Source: Planctomycetes bacterium ADurb.Bin069
GTDB lineage: Bacteria; Planctomycetota; UBA8108; UBA8890; UBA8898
Assembly: GCA_002070955.1 (NCBI GenBank)
Contig: MWEK01000023.1
Span: 1 to 64,000, forward strand
Direction of reading: 5' to 3'
Length of the DNA: 64,000 bases
Positions 1 through 8,958 of this stretch are shown here, piece after piece (position 1 is the stretch's first letter; every line of letters starts with the position of its first letter). The translations under genes were made by a program, and so were the position numbers. Under the pieces are notes generated by a model. That model saw nothing but the letters and a program-made list of their open reading frames with translations, made no database searches and was not told the origin of the DNA.

Positions 1-2540
1 TCGACGGTCCAGAGCGCTTCCCCGCCGTTGCACCAGAGCTCGAGTCCGCCGGCGTAGTCGACCTTCAGGCGCGCGCCGCGCCAGGCGCCGCTTCGCAGCG
101 CGTCGGACACGGACCGCAGGGCGCCGCCCGCATCGGCATAGCGGATGGCGGCGGGCGGCACCTGGGCGTAGGCGGCCTGAACGGGCTGCATCATGTAGTA
201 GGAGCGGCAGGTCCGGCGCAGCCCGTGGCTCTCCTCGACCAACCAGCCGATGTGGCCGTAGGCCAGGGTGGTCATGATGAAACGATCGATCGAGGCATCG
301 ATGCGCTCGGGGTGGGCCCAGTCCGCGCCGCGAAAGAACCCGCCCGTCCAGGGCATGCCGATATCGCATTCGCGCGGGTGGATCTCCCGCAGATCGAAGA
401 CCGGCAGCAGGGGAAAGACGCTCAGATCCGGCCCGGGGTAGCACAGTCCGTAATTGCCGCTCGCAAGGCCCGCGTAGAGCCAATGGTACGAGCCCTCGGA
501 CCAAGTGGGACCGTAGACCGCGCGGTCGTGGAGCAGAATCTCCCCGTAGCAGTACAGCGTCTGGGCGAAGGTGCCCGCGCCGGGCACCCGATGGTCGAAG
601 TCGCAGTAGTGCCACGGCGCCACGGCGGTGTGAACGTCGGTGTAGGCGGCGTCCGAGCCGAACTTCGCCTTGATGGCCGGCGCGTAATACGCATCGAACT
701 GGACGGCCTTGGCGGGCTTCATGGCATAGCAGCGGGGCCAGGCCGGCCTGAGCTGGCCTTCGGGCGTGAGCTGGACGAAGTCGGGATCCCAGTTCGAATT
801 GATCGGCGCGAAGTCGGTGTAGTTGGTGTAGAGGCCCGAGAGCCAGCCGAGGGCCTGCTGGTGCGCGACGAAGTCCTTGAGCGCCTCGTCACCGCCGCGC
901 TTGGGCGCTGCCATGAGCCGCACCGTGAAGCTCTCCCCGCCGTCGCGCCAGGCGATCTCGTGGTTGCATTGGGTGAGGCGCCGGATGCCGTGGGCGCGCA
1001 GGCGCGCCGAGCGCGCCTTCTCCCTGGCGTAGTTCTCGGGACCCCAGGTTTCCTGCCACAGCCGCGTTCCGGCCTCGCGGGCGTGGGGGGAAGGCGGGTT
1101 GGGAATCGTGGGCAGGACCTCCTCGTAGACCGGCGACACCGTGAGGAAGATGCGCTCGAAGAGATCGTTGCGCCGCCCGTCGGTCTTGGGATAATAGCGC
1201 GTGCCGCCCATGCGCCGAGCCCAGAGGCGGCCGCTTGCATCGAGTTCGAGGTGCGTCTCGGCATAGGGCTCGGAGGCATTGCTGCGATACCAGTCCGGCC
1301 AGGCGGTCATGAAGAGTCCAGCGGCGCCTTCAGGCCGGTAGAGCAGCACGGGCGGGTTGCTCGCGCCGTAGGTCAGAAAGGGAATCGGAAGGAGTTCCCC
1401 CGAGGCGAAGGGGCCGAAGTCGCCGAACCGCAGCTCCGCCGCCTCGCCGCCGACACAGGCTATATCCCAGAGGAGGGATTTCTGGAGCAGCCTGAAGGCG
1501 TACTTGACCTCGGGCCCCGCGCCCTTCCGGAGGACGAGGCGCAGAACGCCGTTTTCCAGCGTCGCCGAGACTCGGCGCCACGCGCCCGGCACGCCGGGTA
1601 GGAGGACCTCGGCGCCCGCGAAGGCCTCGCACTCGGGGCTTTCGTCGCAGCGGACGAACACTCTGGGCAGCCCGCTTCCGAGGAGCACGCGGTAGACGAT
1701 GGCGGCGTCAGCGCCTTCGTAAGTGAAAACGCAGGATTCCCTCGGCGTTTCCCAGGCGGCGCCGCAGGCGAAATCGCCGGCGAGGTTCGCCGGCAGAATC
1801 GTCTCCTCGCGCGTCGGGAAGGGCAGCGTGCCCGGGCCGGTGTTGAGCCCCGGGGACTGGCCCTCGAAGAGCGTGAGGTTGCGCTTGGGCCGCGGCGGGA
1901 AGGCGAGGTCCTTGCGGACGTCCGCGCGGAAGCGCAGCGACTCGAGGTAGAGCACGCGTTCCGCGGTGTTGGCCGCGCCGGAGACCTCGATCCCCGCGAA
2001 GCGGAGCGGGCCCTCGGGGCGGTCGAAGCGCGTCACGATCAGCCACCACTCGCGCCACCTGACGTTCGTGAGCTGGACGCGGTGCTCTGCGCCGGCCCGA
2101 TCCGCCAGGAGCAGCGTGAGCATCACCTGCGGAGTGGCGGGATCGGGCACCCAGCCCCAGTTGTTGCCGTAGCACCAGAGCTCGACGACGCCGGCCTCGT
2201 CCGGAATCGCGAGAGGCGCGGGAGGGCGCAGCGTAATGCGCCCCGGACCCGCCGTGCCGCGATACGCGAGACGCGCCACGGGGTTGTTCGCGTCCCAGAG
2301 AACCTCGGCCGTCGTGGACCGAAGCGTCGCCTCGGCGCCGTTCGCGAGCTCGAGGCGCCAACCTCGCATGTCGTCGAAGCCGCAGAGGACGTCCGGCGGC
2401 TCGGCGCGGCCCGCCAGCGCGATCTCGTAGGGAACGACGCCGCCTTGTCCATCGACGCCGGCCGCGGCTTCGACCGTGCGCGGCGCATCCCCGGCGGCCG
2501 CCGCCCCGAGCACGCAGGCGAGCACGATGTTCAGGCCCAT
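1..2540 (-). CDS. Large secreted protein, glycoside-hydrolase-like, C-terminus cut by window edge
   Basis: The frame is open from an ATG at 2540 to the left edge, giving at least 846 residues. The first 16 residues are a short signal peptide (MGLNIVLACVLG then Ala-rich), so the protein is probably exported. The first 250 residues look like beta-sandwich carbohydrate-binding modules. The later part has the aromatic- and acid-rich texture of a TIM-barrel glycoside hydrolase, with segments such as YTNYTDFAP, AYTDVHTA and WSEGSYHW around residues 600-740. I do not recognise the exact family; a DUF5696- or GH101-like enzyme is a guess. It is the last visible gene of a minus-strand operon, 78 bases after apbE. 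The antisense strand also has a long open frame, but the signal peptide and coherent protein composition favour this one. Confidence 0.75.
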   Translation of the reverse strand, partial: MGLNIVLACVLGAAAAGDAPRTVEAAAGVDGQGGVVPYEIALAGRAEPPDVLCGFDDMRGWRLELANGAEATLRSTTAEVLWDANNPVARLAYRGTAGPGRITLRPPAPLAIPDEAGVVELWCYGNNWGWVPDPATPQVMLTLLLADRAGAEHRVQLTNVRWREWWLIVTRFDRPEGPLRFAGIEVSGAANTAERVLYLESLRFRADVRKDLAFPPRPKRNLTLFEGQSPGLNTGPGTLPFPTREETILPANLAGDFACGAAWETPRESCVFTYEGADAAIVYRVLLGSGLPRVFVRCDESPECEAFAGAEVLLPGVPGAWRRVSATLENGVLRLVLRKGAGPEVKYAFRLLQKSLLWDIACVGGEAAELRFGDFGPFASGELLPIPFLTYGASNPPVLLYRPEGAAGLFMTAWPDWYRSNASEPYAETHLELDASGRLWARRMGGTRYYPKTDGRRNDLFERIFLTVSPVYEEVLPTIPNPPSPHAREAGTRLWQETWGPENYAREKARSARLRAHGIRRLTQCNHEIAWRDGGESFTVRLMAAPKRGGDEALKDFVAHQQALGWLSGLYTNYTDFAPINSNWDPDFVQLTPEGQLRPAWPRCYAMKPAKAVQFDAYYAPAIKAKFGSDAAYTDVHTAVAPWHYCDFDHRVPGAGTFAQTLYCYGEILLHDRAVYGPTWSEGSYHWLYAGLASGNYGLCYPGPDLSVFPLLPVFDLREIHPRECDIGMPWTGGFFRGADWAHPERIDASIDRFIMTTLAYGHIGWLVEESHGLRRTCRSYYMMQPVQAAYAQVPPAAIRYADAGGALRSVSDALRSGAWRGARLKVDYAGGLELWCNGGEALWTV

Positions 2541-2618
2541 GGTCTCCTCCCTGAAACGGGTTTCAAACTCCGGGTCAAGGATATCCGAGGAGCCTTCGAA
2601 AGGGGAGCGGCCCGCCGC

Positions 2619-3590
2619 TCAAGCCGGCGGCGGCTCGGCCTCGACTTCCGTCCAAGCCGCGGCGGCGACATCCAGGACGCGGCTCACCGCGGTGTCGCCG
2701 CGGGGCCTGGTGAAGATGACCTTCTCGGCTCCGAAGCGCGCCGCCACCGCGGGCGCCTCGTCCTCGCCGAGCACGACGAGGGCGGTGGTCAGCGCCTCGG
2801 CGGCTTCGGCGTTCGCCGTGATCGCCGTGACGTTGAGGATGTCCCGTTTCGGCCGTCCGGTGCGCGGGTCGATGATGTGATCGACCTCGGCGTGGGCGTA
2901 AGCGTCCTGGAGAAAGCGCCGCGGGCCGATGCTCGACATGCTGAGCGACCGGTCGGCGAGCGCGACCCTGAGGGCGGTCCTGGCCTGGTCCTGCGGGCAG
3001 GTGACCTTGATTTCCCAGGGGCCGCCGATGACGCCGATGCTGCTCCGCCCGAAGGAGAGCAGCGCCTCGCCGACGCTCCACTTGTCCCTGAGGAGCGCGA
3101 GGGCCGCGTCGAGGGCCGCGCCCTTGCCAATGGCGCCCAGATCGAGGGCGACGCCCTCCGCCGCGAAGGCCATGAGCGACGACGCTTCCTCGAAGAGGAC
3201 CTTGTCCATGCCGACGCGGCGCAGCGTCGCGGCGATCTGCGCGTCGCTGGGCACCCGGCCGCGGCCGCCGGTGTCCCAGAGCTCGAGAAGCGGCGCCACC
3301 GAGACGTCGAGGGCGCCGCGGCTCCATTCCCAGTAGTCGCGGCAGCGCCGGAGGAGCGCGAAGGTGCTCGGCTCGACCCTGACGGGCTCGCGGGCGGCCA
3401 GGTGGTTGAGGACGGCGATCTCGGAGTCGGGCAGAAAGCGGCTCAGCAATTCCTCGATCTTGCGGGCGCACAGGAAGACGTCGAGCGCCGCCTCGGCGAG
3501 GAATTTCTCGTCGGTCCCCCGCAGCGTGACCTGGAACGGGGCCGCCATGATGCGGCGGACGCGCTGGATTTCCACGGGGTGCGCGGTCAT
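2619..3590 (-). CDS. apbE: ApbE-family FAD:protein FMN transferase
   Basis: ApbE proteins attach FMN covalently to threonine of target flavoproteins (for example Rnf/Nqr subunits) using FAD and Mg2+. This 323-residue protein has the family blocks: LGAIGKG at residues 151-157, matching the DLGxxxKG motif, and IIDPRTGRP around 239-247, matching the H/D-P-x-TG metal/flavin site. The ATG at 3590 overlaps the stop of the upstream lactonase gene as ATGA, so the two are probably translationally coupled. Most ApbE proteins are lipoproteins; this start gives no signal peptide or lipobox, so it is either cytoplasmic or an atypical variant. No obvious flavoprotein target lies next to it. Confidence 0.9.
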   Translation of the reverse strand: MTAHPVEIQRVRRIMAAPFQVTLRGTDEKFLAEAALDVFLCARKIEELLSRFLPDSEIAVLNHLAAREPVRVEPSTFALLRRCRDYWEWSRGALDVSVAPLLELWDTGGRGRVPSDAQIAATLRRVGMDKVLFEEASSLMAFAAEGVALDLGAIGKGAALDAALALLRDKWSVGEALLSFGRSSIGVIGGPWEIKVTCPQDQARTALRVALADRSLSMSSIGPRRFLQDAYAHAEVDHIIDPRTGRPKRDILNVTAITANAEAAEALTTALVVLGEDEAPAVAARFGAEKVIFTRPRGDTAVSRVLDVAAAAWTEVEAEPPPA

Positions 3591-4753
3591 GGCGCCGGGA
3601 GGCGGCTCCGGAAGAGGATGCAGACCGGCGCCGGCACGGTGATCACGCCGTCGGCGGGCGCGAGCCGCCCCGTCGCGCGGTCGACGCGGAAGACGGCGAT
3701 GGTGTCGGAGTCCTGGTGCGCGCATAGGAGCCAGTCGCCGCCGGGATCCAGGGCGAAGTGGCGCGGCGTCCGGCCGCCCGCCGGCGTGTGCCCGATGACC
3801 CGGAGCGCGCCGGTCTCGCCGTCCACGGCGAAGGCCGCGATGGAGTCGTGCCCGCGGTTCGAGGCGTAGAGGAACCGGCCGGAGGGGTGCATGGCGATCT
3901 CCCCGCCGCTGAATCCCGCCTGCCGCGGCACCGGGAGCGTCGATAGGGTTTCCTTGGCCTGGAGCGCGCCTGTCGCGGGAGTGTAGTCAAAGCGCGTCAC
4001 GGTGAGGTCGAGCTCGTTGATCGCGTACACCCGGCGTTCGTCGGGCGCGAACGCCAGGTGGCGCGGCCCCGCGCCCGGGGCGAGGGCGGCGCGGCCGTGG
4101 GGGGCGAGGGTGCCCGCGGCGGCGTCGAACCTGTAGACGACGATCCGATCGATGCCCAGGTCGGCGACCAGCAGGAACTTGTTGGCGGCGTCGAGGTCGA
4201 CGCAGTGGGCGTGGGGGCCCTTCTGGCGCGACCGGTCGGCGCCCGATCCCTCGTGGGCGATCAACGCCGTGCGGGCGCCGAGCCGCCCGTCGGCGCCGAT
4301 CGGCAGGAGGGCGATGCTTCCGCTGGTGTAATTGGCCGCGAAGGCGTGCTTCCCGGCGCGGTCCACCGCGACGTGGCAGGGCGCGGCGCCGCCGGTGGAC
4401 TCGCGGTTGAGGAACTCCAGGTCGCCCTCGGCATTCGCGAAGCGAAAGGCGCTCATGGCCCCCGCGGCCTCGTTCACCGCGTACAGGAACCGTCCGCCGG
4501 GGTGCAGGGCGAGGAAGGAGGGATTGTCGGTCTTGGCGGCGAGCGCCGCGGCGGAGGCGCTCCCCGTGGCCGGGTCGAAGAGGAAGCGGTAGATCCCCTC
4601 GCTCTTCCCGCCGGTGTAGGTGCCGACGTAGACGGTGAGTTTCCCCGCCGCGGCGGGGGGCGCGCCGGAGGTTTCGGCCGCCGGCAGGATCGAGCCCGAA
4701 AGCGCGGCGAAAGCCGCAAGCAAAACCCAGGGAAGCGCGGGGGAGCCGTTCAT
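3587..4753 (-). CDS. Lactonase family protein (7-bladed beta-propeller, 6-phosphogluconolactonase type)
   Basis: A 388-residue protein of the Pgl/YbhE lactonase family (PF10282), which hydrolyses sugar lactones in cytoplasmic members. The start at 4753 is preceded by GGAGG and yields a signal peptide ending near PAAETSG, so this copy is exported. Repeated blade motifs are visible: TYTGGKSEGIYRF, HPGGRFLYAVNE, HPSGRFLYASNRG and HFALDPGGDWLLCAHQ. The secreted location argues for a periplasmic or extracellular lactone substrate rather than the pentose-phosphate pathway. It heads a minus-strand operon with apbE and the secreted protein downstream. Confidence 0.88.
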   Translation of the reverse strand: MNGSPALPWVLLAAFAALSGSILPAAETSGAPPAAAGKLTVYVGTYTGGKSEGIYRFLFDPATGSASAAALAAKTDNPSFLALHPGGRFLYAVNEAAGAMSAFRFANAEGDLEFLNRESTGGAAPCHVAVDRAGKHAFAANYTSGSIALLPIGADGRLGARTALIAHEGSGADRSRQKGPHAHCVDLDAANKFLLVADLGIDRIVVYRFDAAAGTLAPHGRAALAPGAGPRHLAFAPDERRVYAINELDLTVTRFDYTPATGALQAKETLSTLPVPRQAGFSGGEIAMHPSGRFLYASNRGHDSIAAFAVDGETGALRVIGHTPAGGRTPRHFALDPGGDWLLCAHQDSDTIAVFRVDRATGRLAPADGVITVPAPVCILFRSRLPAP

Positions 4754-4777
4754 GGGAGCCTCCTTGTCACGATTGCC

Positions 4778-4808
4778 ATTGTAACGCAGGGGGTCCCCCC
4801 CGCGCCAA
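4778..4808 (-). promoter_or_regulatory. Candidate sigma70 promoter for the lactonase operon
   Basis: On the minus strand TTGGCG (4803-4808) is followed after 19 bases by TACAAT (4778-4783), about 25 bases before the ATG at 4753. The -10 box is good, the spacing is long and the -35 is partial. Confidence 0.45.
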
Positions 4809-4916
4809 GGCTCGAAAAGCGAGGAGCTTGCTTTACGCGCGCGCCGCGCGGTGTTATTGTCGTTGACGGAGCGCGCGACAGGCGAACGGGATCTTGCGCG
4901 CGGAAGGAGGGCGGCG

Positions 4917-6518
4917 ATGCGGCGGGAAGACGATCGGCGCGCGGGGTGCCCGCGTTCGGCGGGCGGACAGGGCGGCGGCGCAAGCCTGCTGCGGTGGGCG
5001 GCTCTCCTGGCGGGGTTCGCGGCCCTGCTCTGGTTTGTGATCCGCGTCCTGCCCAAGCCCAGCCGCGCGGCGTATCCCTGCCAGCGGGCGGCGTTCCCCC
5101 TGGCCGCGGGGTTCGTGGCCTGGCTGGCCGGCGCCGCGGGTTCCTTTGCGCTGCTCCGCGGCGTAGAGCGCGCGTTCGCGCGCCGCGCCCGCGTCGCGGG
5201 CAGCCTGTGCGCGGCCGCCGCCATCGCCGTCGTCTGGTGCCTGTTGGGCACGAACGGCCCGGAGCTCGTGCTGGGCGAGGCTCACGCCGTGAACGCTCCC
5301 ATCGGCGTCGGCAGGGGAATCCACCCGGGCCGCGTCGTGTGGGTCCACGATCCCGCCGCGGTGAAGTGGGAGGGGCAAGGACGCTGGTGGGAGGGCGGGC
5401 ACACCGACCAGGCCGTCGTCGACAGGATGCTTTCCCGCGCCTTGCGCGCCCTGACCGGCGAGTCCGGGGACGGCGCCGCGTGGGACAAGCTCTTTCGCCA
5501 TCACAACAAGGAGCGTGGCAAGGGCGAAGCCCCCTACAAACCCGGCGAAAAGATCGTCATCAAGGTCAACTTCGTCGGCCTGATCTGGCGCGAGGGCGGG
5601 GTCGATGCGGAGACCTACAAGCTCAAGGAGTGGCGCGAGAACTACATGAACACCGCGCCGCAGGTGATCATCGCGCTCATGCGGCAGCTCACGGCGGCGG
5701 GGGTGGCCGAGGCCGATCTCACGGTATGCGACTGCCTGGCGTATCTGGCCGAGGAGTATTACGCCATCATCCACGGGGCCTTTCCGAAGGCTTGCTGCGT
5801 CGACCACGAGGGCAGGGACGGCCGCGCGGCGGCGAAGGACTCGACGGTGCCCTTGTACTGGAGCTGCCGCCCGGAGGGCTGCCGCCAGGACTACGTTCCC
5901 ACCTGCTTCGCCGAGGCGGAGTACGTCATCAACCTGGCGAATCTCAAGGCGCATACGGGCGCCGGAGTGACGCTCTGCGCCAAGAACCACTGCGGCTCCT
6001 TCGTCCGGTGGCCGGCGCAGAAAGACTACTTCGACATGCACCCGAGCGCCTTCGCCGCGGGCGAGGGCCGGTACCGGATGCTCGTCGATCTGATGGGGCA
6101 CGCGCACCTGGGCGGCAAGACCCTCCTGCACCTCATCGATGGCCTGTACTCGGGGACGCACCCGATTGATCGGGCGCCGAGCAAGTGGCGCTCGGAGCCT
6201 TTCGACGGCGGCTGGACCGCGAGCCTGTTCGCCTCGCAGGACCCCGTGGCGATCGATTCCGTGGGCCTGGACTTCCTGCGGGCCGAGTGGAGCGGTTATC
6301 CGCACAAATCGGGAACCGACGACTACCTGCACGAGGCGGCCCTGGCGCACGACCCGCCGTCCGGGACCTTCTACGACCCGAATCACGCCGCCCCGACGGC
6401 GCGGCTCGGGAGCCTCGGCGTCCACGAGCACTGGAACAACGCCCGCGAGAAGCGCTATTCCCGCAACCTGGGCGCGAAGGAAGGCATCGAACTGGTGGCG
6501 GTGGGGGCGAAGCCCTAG
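4917..6518 (+). CDS. DUF362 domain protein with three N-terminal membrane segments
   Basis: A 533-residue protein. AGGAGG six bases before the ATG at 4917 decides the start over an upstream in-frame ATG at 4851. Three hydrophobic segments (about residues 24-43, 59-80 and 93-111) anchor it in the membrane; the rest is a DUF362 domain, a family found with Fe-S proteins and of unproven enzymatic role. The domain shows the usual GEKIVIKVNFV strand, the block around EYVINLANLKAHTGAGVTL, and SQDPVAIDSVGLDFL near the C-terminus. It is Cys- and His-rich (VCDCLAYL, KACCVDHEG, WSCRPEGCRQ), consistent with metal binding, but no ferredoxin CxxCxxC set is seen. It stands alone between a divergent operon and the nrdD promoter. 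Confidence 0.85.
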   Translation: MRREDDRRAGCPRSAGGQGGGASLLRWAALLAGFAALLWFVIRVLPKPSRAAYPCQRAAFPLAAGFVAWLAGAAGSFALLRGVERAFARRARVAGSLCAAAAIAVVWCLLGTNGPELVLGEAHAVNAPIGVGRGIHPGRVVWVHDPAAVKWEGQGRWWEGGHTDQAVVDRMLSRALRALTGESGDGAAWDKLFRHHNKERGKGEAPYKPGEKIVIKVNFVGLIWREGGVDAETYKLKEWRENYMNTAPQVIIALMRQLTAAGVAEADLTVCDCLAYLAEEYYAIIHGAFPKACCVDHEGRDGRAAAKDSTVPLYWSCRPEGCRQDYVPTCFAEAEYVINLANLKAHTGAGVTLCAKNHCGSFVRWPAQKDYFDMHPSAFAAGEGRYRMLVDLMGHAHLGGKTLLHLIDGLYSGTHPIDRAPSKWRSEPFDGGWTASLFASQDPVAIDSVGLDFLRAEWSGYPHKSGTDDYLHEAALAHDPPSGTFYDPNHAAPTARLGSLGVHEHWNNAREKRYSRNLGAKEGIELVAVGAKP

Positions 6519-6522
6519 CGCG

Positions 6523-6547
6523 CCGGCCGGCCGCGGAGGCCGGCCGG
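6523..6547 (+). terminator. Stem-loop after the DUF362 gene
   Basis: A perfect 10-base stem (CCGGCCGGCC at 6523-6532, GGCCGGCCGG at 6538-6547) with a GCGGA loop begins five bases after the stop. There is no clean T-run behind it (ACATTAGTTTAG follows), so it may be a weak terminator or an RNA-stabilising hairpin. Confidence 0.5.
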
Positions 6548-6582
6548 GGACATTAGTTTAGCAACCGATGCCTATGTAGTTT

Positions 6583-6598
6583 TCTATATTGATATAGA
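6583..6598. promoter_or_regulatory. Perfect AT-rich palindrome, candidate operator
   Basis: TCTATATTGATATAGA is a perfect 7-base inverted repeat with a 2-base centre, inside the only strongly AT-rich stretch of the neighbourhood. Its 16-base size and ATAT core resemble NrdR boxes that control RNR genes, but the outer ACA/TGT bases of that consensus are missing and only a rough second copy (6599-6614) follows. It lies about 80 bases upstream of the nrdD -35 box. Confidence 0.4.
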
Positions 6599-6680
6599 TG
6601 ACAATATGTTATTTAATCGGGCCCTCGGCCTTGTTTTTCCGCGGGCATCGGCAGGTGGCCAATTACCTCGAACTCGCCGC

Positions 6681-6708
6681 TTGACAGGCGCCTTTCGCTG
6701 ACTATATT
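6681..6708 (+). promoter_or_regulatory. sigma70 promoter for the nrdD operon
   Basis: TTGACA (6681-6686), 16 bases, TATATT (6703-6708). This is close to consensus and leaves a leader of about 190 bases before the GTG start of nrdD. Confidence 0.75.
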
Positions 6709-6903
6709 CGGGGCCTGCGATCGCGCCGCGCCGCCTCGGAAAGCTGCGCGCCGCGGTCTTGAGCGCGGGCGCGTCTCGGCGGGCGCGCGGCGCGTCGTTC
6801 GCGTCTTTCCGGGTGCGCAGGTCGTCGTCGAGGAGCGCCGCAATGAAGAAAAGTCGCCCGGCGCGGCGGGCGGGTCGAGGCGCCGCGGGGGCGGGGAGGT
6901 CGT

Positions 6904-8958
6904 GTGTTCGCGCAGGTTCGCAAGCGGGACGGCAGAGTCGTTCCCTTTGACATAACGAAGATCGAGCGGGCCATCGGCAAGGCCCTCGAGGCCACGGGGA
7001 CGCCGCAGCAGGACATCGCGCGCGGCACCGCGGAGGCGGTCGCCCGCGAGCTCGTGGGGAAGCTCGGCGGAGACGGGATCCCCCACATCGAGCTGATCCA
7101 GGACGCGGTGGAAGAGGCCCTCGTCAAGCGCGGCCTCTCGCGCGTCGCCAAGGCCTATATCCTCTACCGCGAGGCGCATTCGCGGCTCAGGGCGCAGAAG
7201 CAGGTCCTCGTGGACATCCAGGGGCTCGTGCGCGGCTACCTGGACAAGGAGGACTGGCGCGTCTCGGAGAACAGCAACCAGGGCTACTCCTTCGCGAGCC
7301 TGCTGTCGCACATCTCCGGCGCCGTGGTCGCCAACTACACCCTCGAGAACGTGTACCCGCGGGAGATCGGCGACCTGCACCGGGACGGGGATTTCCATAT
7401 CCACGATCTGTCCAGCGGCATCATCGGCTACTGCAGCGGCTGGAGCCTGCCGCAGCTTCTCATGGAGGGCTTCACGGGCACGGCGGGCCGCGCGAGCGGC
7501 GCCCCCGCCAAGCACCTGGACACGGCGCTCGGCCAGATGTGCAACTTCATGGGCACGCTCCAGACCGAGTGGGCCGGCGCGCAGGCCTTCTCCTCCTTCG
7601 ACACCTACCTGGCGCCTTTCGTGCGCCGCGACCGCCTCGACTACGGCGAGGTCAAGCAGGCGATTCAGCGCTTCGTCTTCGGCCTGAACATCGCCAGCCG
7701 CTGGGGGCAGACACCCTTCACGAACATCACCCTGGACTGGACCGTCCCGCCCGACCTGGCGGACCGCCCCGCCATTGTCGGGGGGAAACCCACGCCCGAC
7801 CTGTACGCCGATTTCCAGGAGGAGATGGATCTCATCAACCGGGCCTTCCTGGAGATCATGATCGCCGGAGACCGCGACGGCCGCATCTTCACCTTCCCGA
7901 TCCCGACCTACAACCTCACGCGGGACTTCAACTGGGACTCGGAGAACGCGGACCTGCTCTTCAAGCTCACGGGCCGCTACGGAACGCCGTACTTCCAGAA
8001 CTTCATCAACTCGCACCTCAAACCGGGCGACGTGCGGGCCATGTGCTGCCGGCTGCAGATGGACATGCGCGAACTGGCGGCCAAGACGGGCGGCCTTTTC
8101 GGCAACGGGGAATCCACCGGCTCCATCGGCGTCGTCACCCTCAACATGCCGCGCCTGGGCTACCTGTGCTCGGGCGAGAAGGATTTCTTCGGCGCCCTGG
8201 GCACCCTCATGGACCGGGCGCGCGATTCCCTGGAGATCAAGCGCAAGGTCGTCCAGCGCAACCTGGAGAACGGGCTCCTGCCCTACACCAAGCACTACCT
8301 CGGGCATTTCAACCGCCACTTCTCCACCATCGGCCTGGTCGGCATGAACGAGTGCTGCCTGAACCTGCTGGGCGTCTCCATCGCCGACCCGCGGGGCCGC
8401 GATTTCGCCGTGCTCGTCCTCAATTTCATGCGCGACCGGGCGCGCAGATACCAGGAGGAGACCGCGCACCTCTACAACCTGGAAGCCACCCCCGCCGAGG
8501 GGACCGCCTACCGCCTCGCGCGGCTCGATGCCAAGAAGTTTCCCCAGATCATCGCGGCCGGAACCGATGTCCCCTACTACACGAACTCGACGACGCTCCC
8601 GGTCGGCTTCACCGACGACCTCTTCCTGGCCCTCAAACTGCAAGAGGAATTGCAGAGCCTCTACACGGGCGGGACCGTGTTCCACGCCTATATCGGGGAG
8701 GGCATCGAGGATCCGCAAGCCGCCAAGAGCCTGGTCAAACGCATCGCCCACGGCTTCCGGGTGCCGTACTTCTCCATCACGCCCACCTTCAGCGTGTGCC
8801 CCGTGCACGGCTATCTCGCGGGAGCCCACGAGACTTGTCCTTGCCAGTGTGCCGACGGCGCCGAGCCCAGCGCGGCGCGCGTCGAAAGCCTTCGGACCGC
8901 GGGGGGCGCCCGCCTCGAAAGGAGCGAGAAAAATGAAGATGTGCGGACAGCAATGTGA
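6904..8958 (+). CDS. nrdD: Anaerobic (class III) ribonucleoside-triphosphate reductase, catalytic part lacking the glycyl-radical segment
   Basis: Class III RNR reduces ribonucleoside triphosphates to dNTPs without oxygen, using a glycyl radical made by NrdG. This 684-residue chain starts at GTG 6904 with an ATP-cone (QVRKRDGRVVPFDITKIERA), followed by the ten-stranded barrel: HIHDLSSGIIGYCSGWSL, CNFMGTLQTEWAGAQAFSSF, a Cys pair in VRAMCCRLQ, and GMNECCLNLLG. It reaches the C-terminal zinc region (SVCPVHGY, TCPCQC near residues 630-650), but then runs into about 35 residues of unrelated Arg/Ala/Glu-rich sequence and stops. The expected RVxGY radical motif is absent. That motif is encoded by the overlapping next ORF in another frame, which has its own Shine-Dalgarno site. 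Confidence 0.95.
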   Translation: MFAQVRKRDGRVVPFDITKIERAIGKALEATGTPQQDIARGTAEAVARELVGKLGGDGIPHIELIQDAVEEALVKRGLSRVAKAYILYREAHSRLRAQKQVLVDIQGLVRGYLDKEDWRVSENSNQGYSFASLLSHISGAVVANYTLENVYPREIGDLHRDGDFHIHDLSSGIIGYCSGWSLPQLLMEGFTGTAGRASGAPAKHLDTALGQMCNFMGTLQTEWAGAQAFSSFDTYLAPFVRRDRLDYGEVKQAIQRFVFGLNIASRWGQTPFTNITLDWTVPPDLADRPAIVGGKPTPDLYADFQEEMDLINRAFLEIMIAGDRDGRIFTFPIPTYNLTRDFNWDSENADLLFKLTGRYGTPYFQNFINSHLKPGDVRAMCCRLQMDMRELAAKTGGLFGNGESTGSIGVVTLNMPRLGYLCSGEKDFFGALGTLMDRARDSLEIKRKVVQRNLENGLLPYTKHYLGHFNRHFSTIGLVGMNECCLNLLGVSIADPRGRDFAVLVLNFMRDRARRYQEETAHLYNLEATPAEGTAYRLARLDAKKFPQIIAAGTDVPYYTNSTTLPVGFTDDLFLALKLQEELQSLYTGGTVFHAYIGEGIEDPQAAKSLVKRIAHGFRVPYFSITPTFSVCPVHGYLAGAHETCPCQCADGAEPSAARVESLRTAGGARLERSEKNEDVRTAM
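8918..8935 (+). promoter_or_regulatory. Ribosome binding site for the separate glycyl-radical ORF
   Basis: AAAGGAG at 8918-8924 lies eight bases before the ATG at 8933, inside the end of nrdD. This supports independent initiation of the small ORF rather than a simple frameshift. Confidence 0.7.

Larger units (their letters stand above)
6519..6903. other. Regulatory intergenic region upstream of nrdD
   Basis: No gene seen. It holds, in order, the hairpin after the DUF362 gene, a sharply AT-rich patch (about 6550-6615), a near-consensus promoter and a roughly 190-base leader. In the leader CGGAAAG (6737-6743) can pair with CTTTCCG (6805-6811), enclosing further GC-rich complementary segments, so the transcript start is probably highly structured. 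Confidence 0.7.

Noticed and set aside
225..1601. Plus-strand open frame of 458 codons
   Set aside because: It is antisense to the secreted protein, has no RBS, and is Arg/Gly/Val-rich in the way GC-rich antisense frames are.
8528..8932. Upstream in-frame extension of the small glycyl-radical ORF
   Set aside because: It runs out of frame through the well-conserved nrdD coding sequence, so only the part from ATG 8933 is real.
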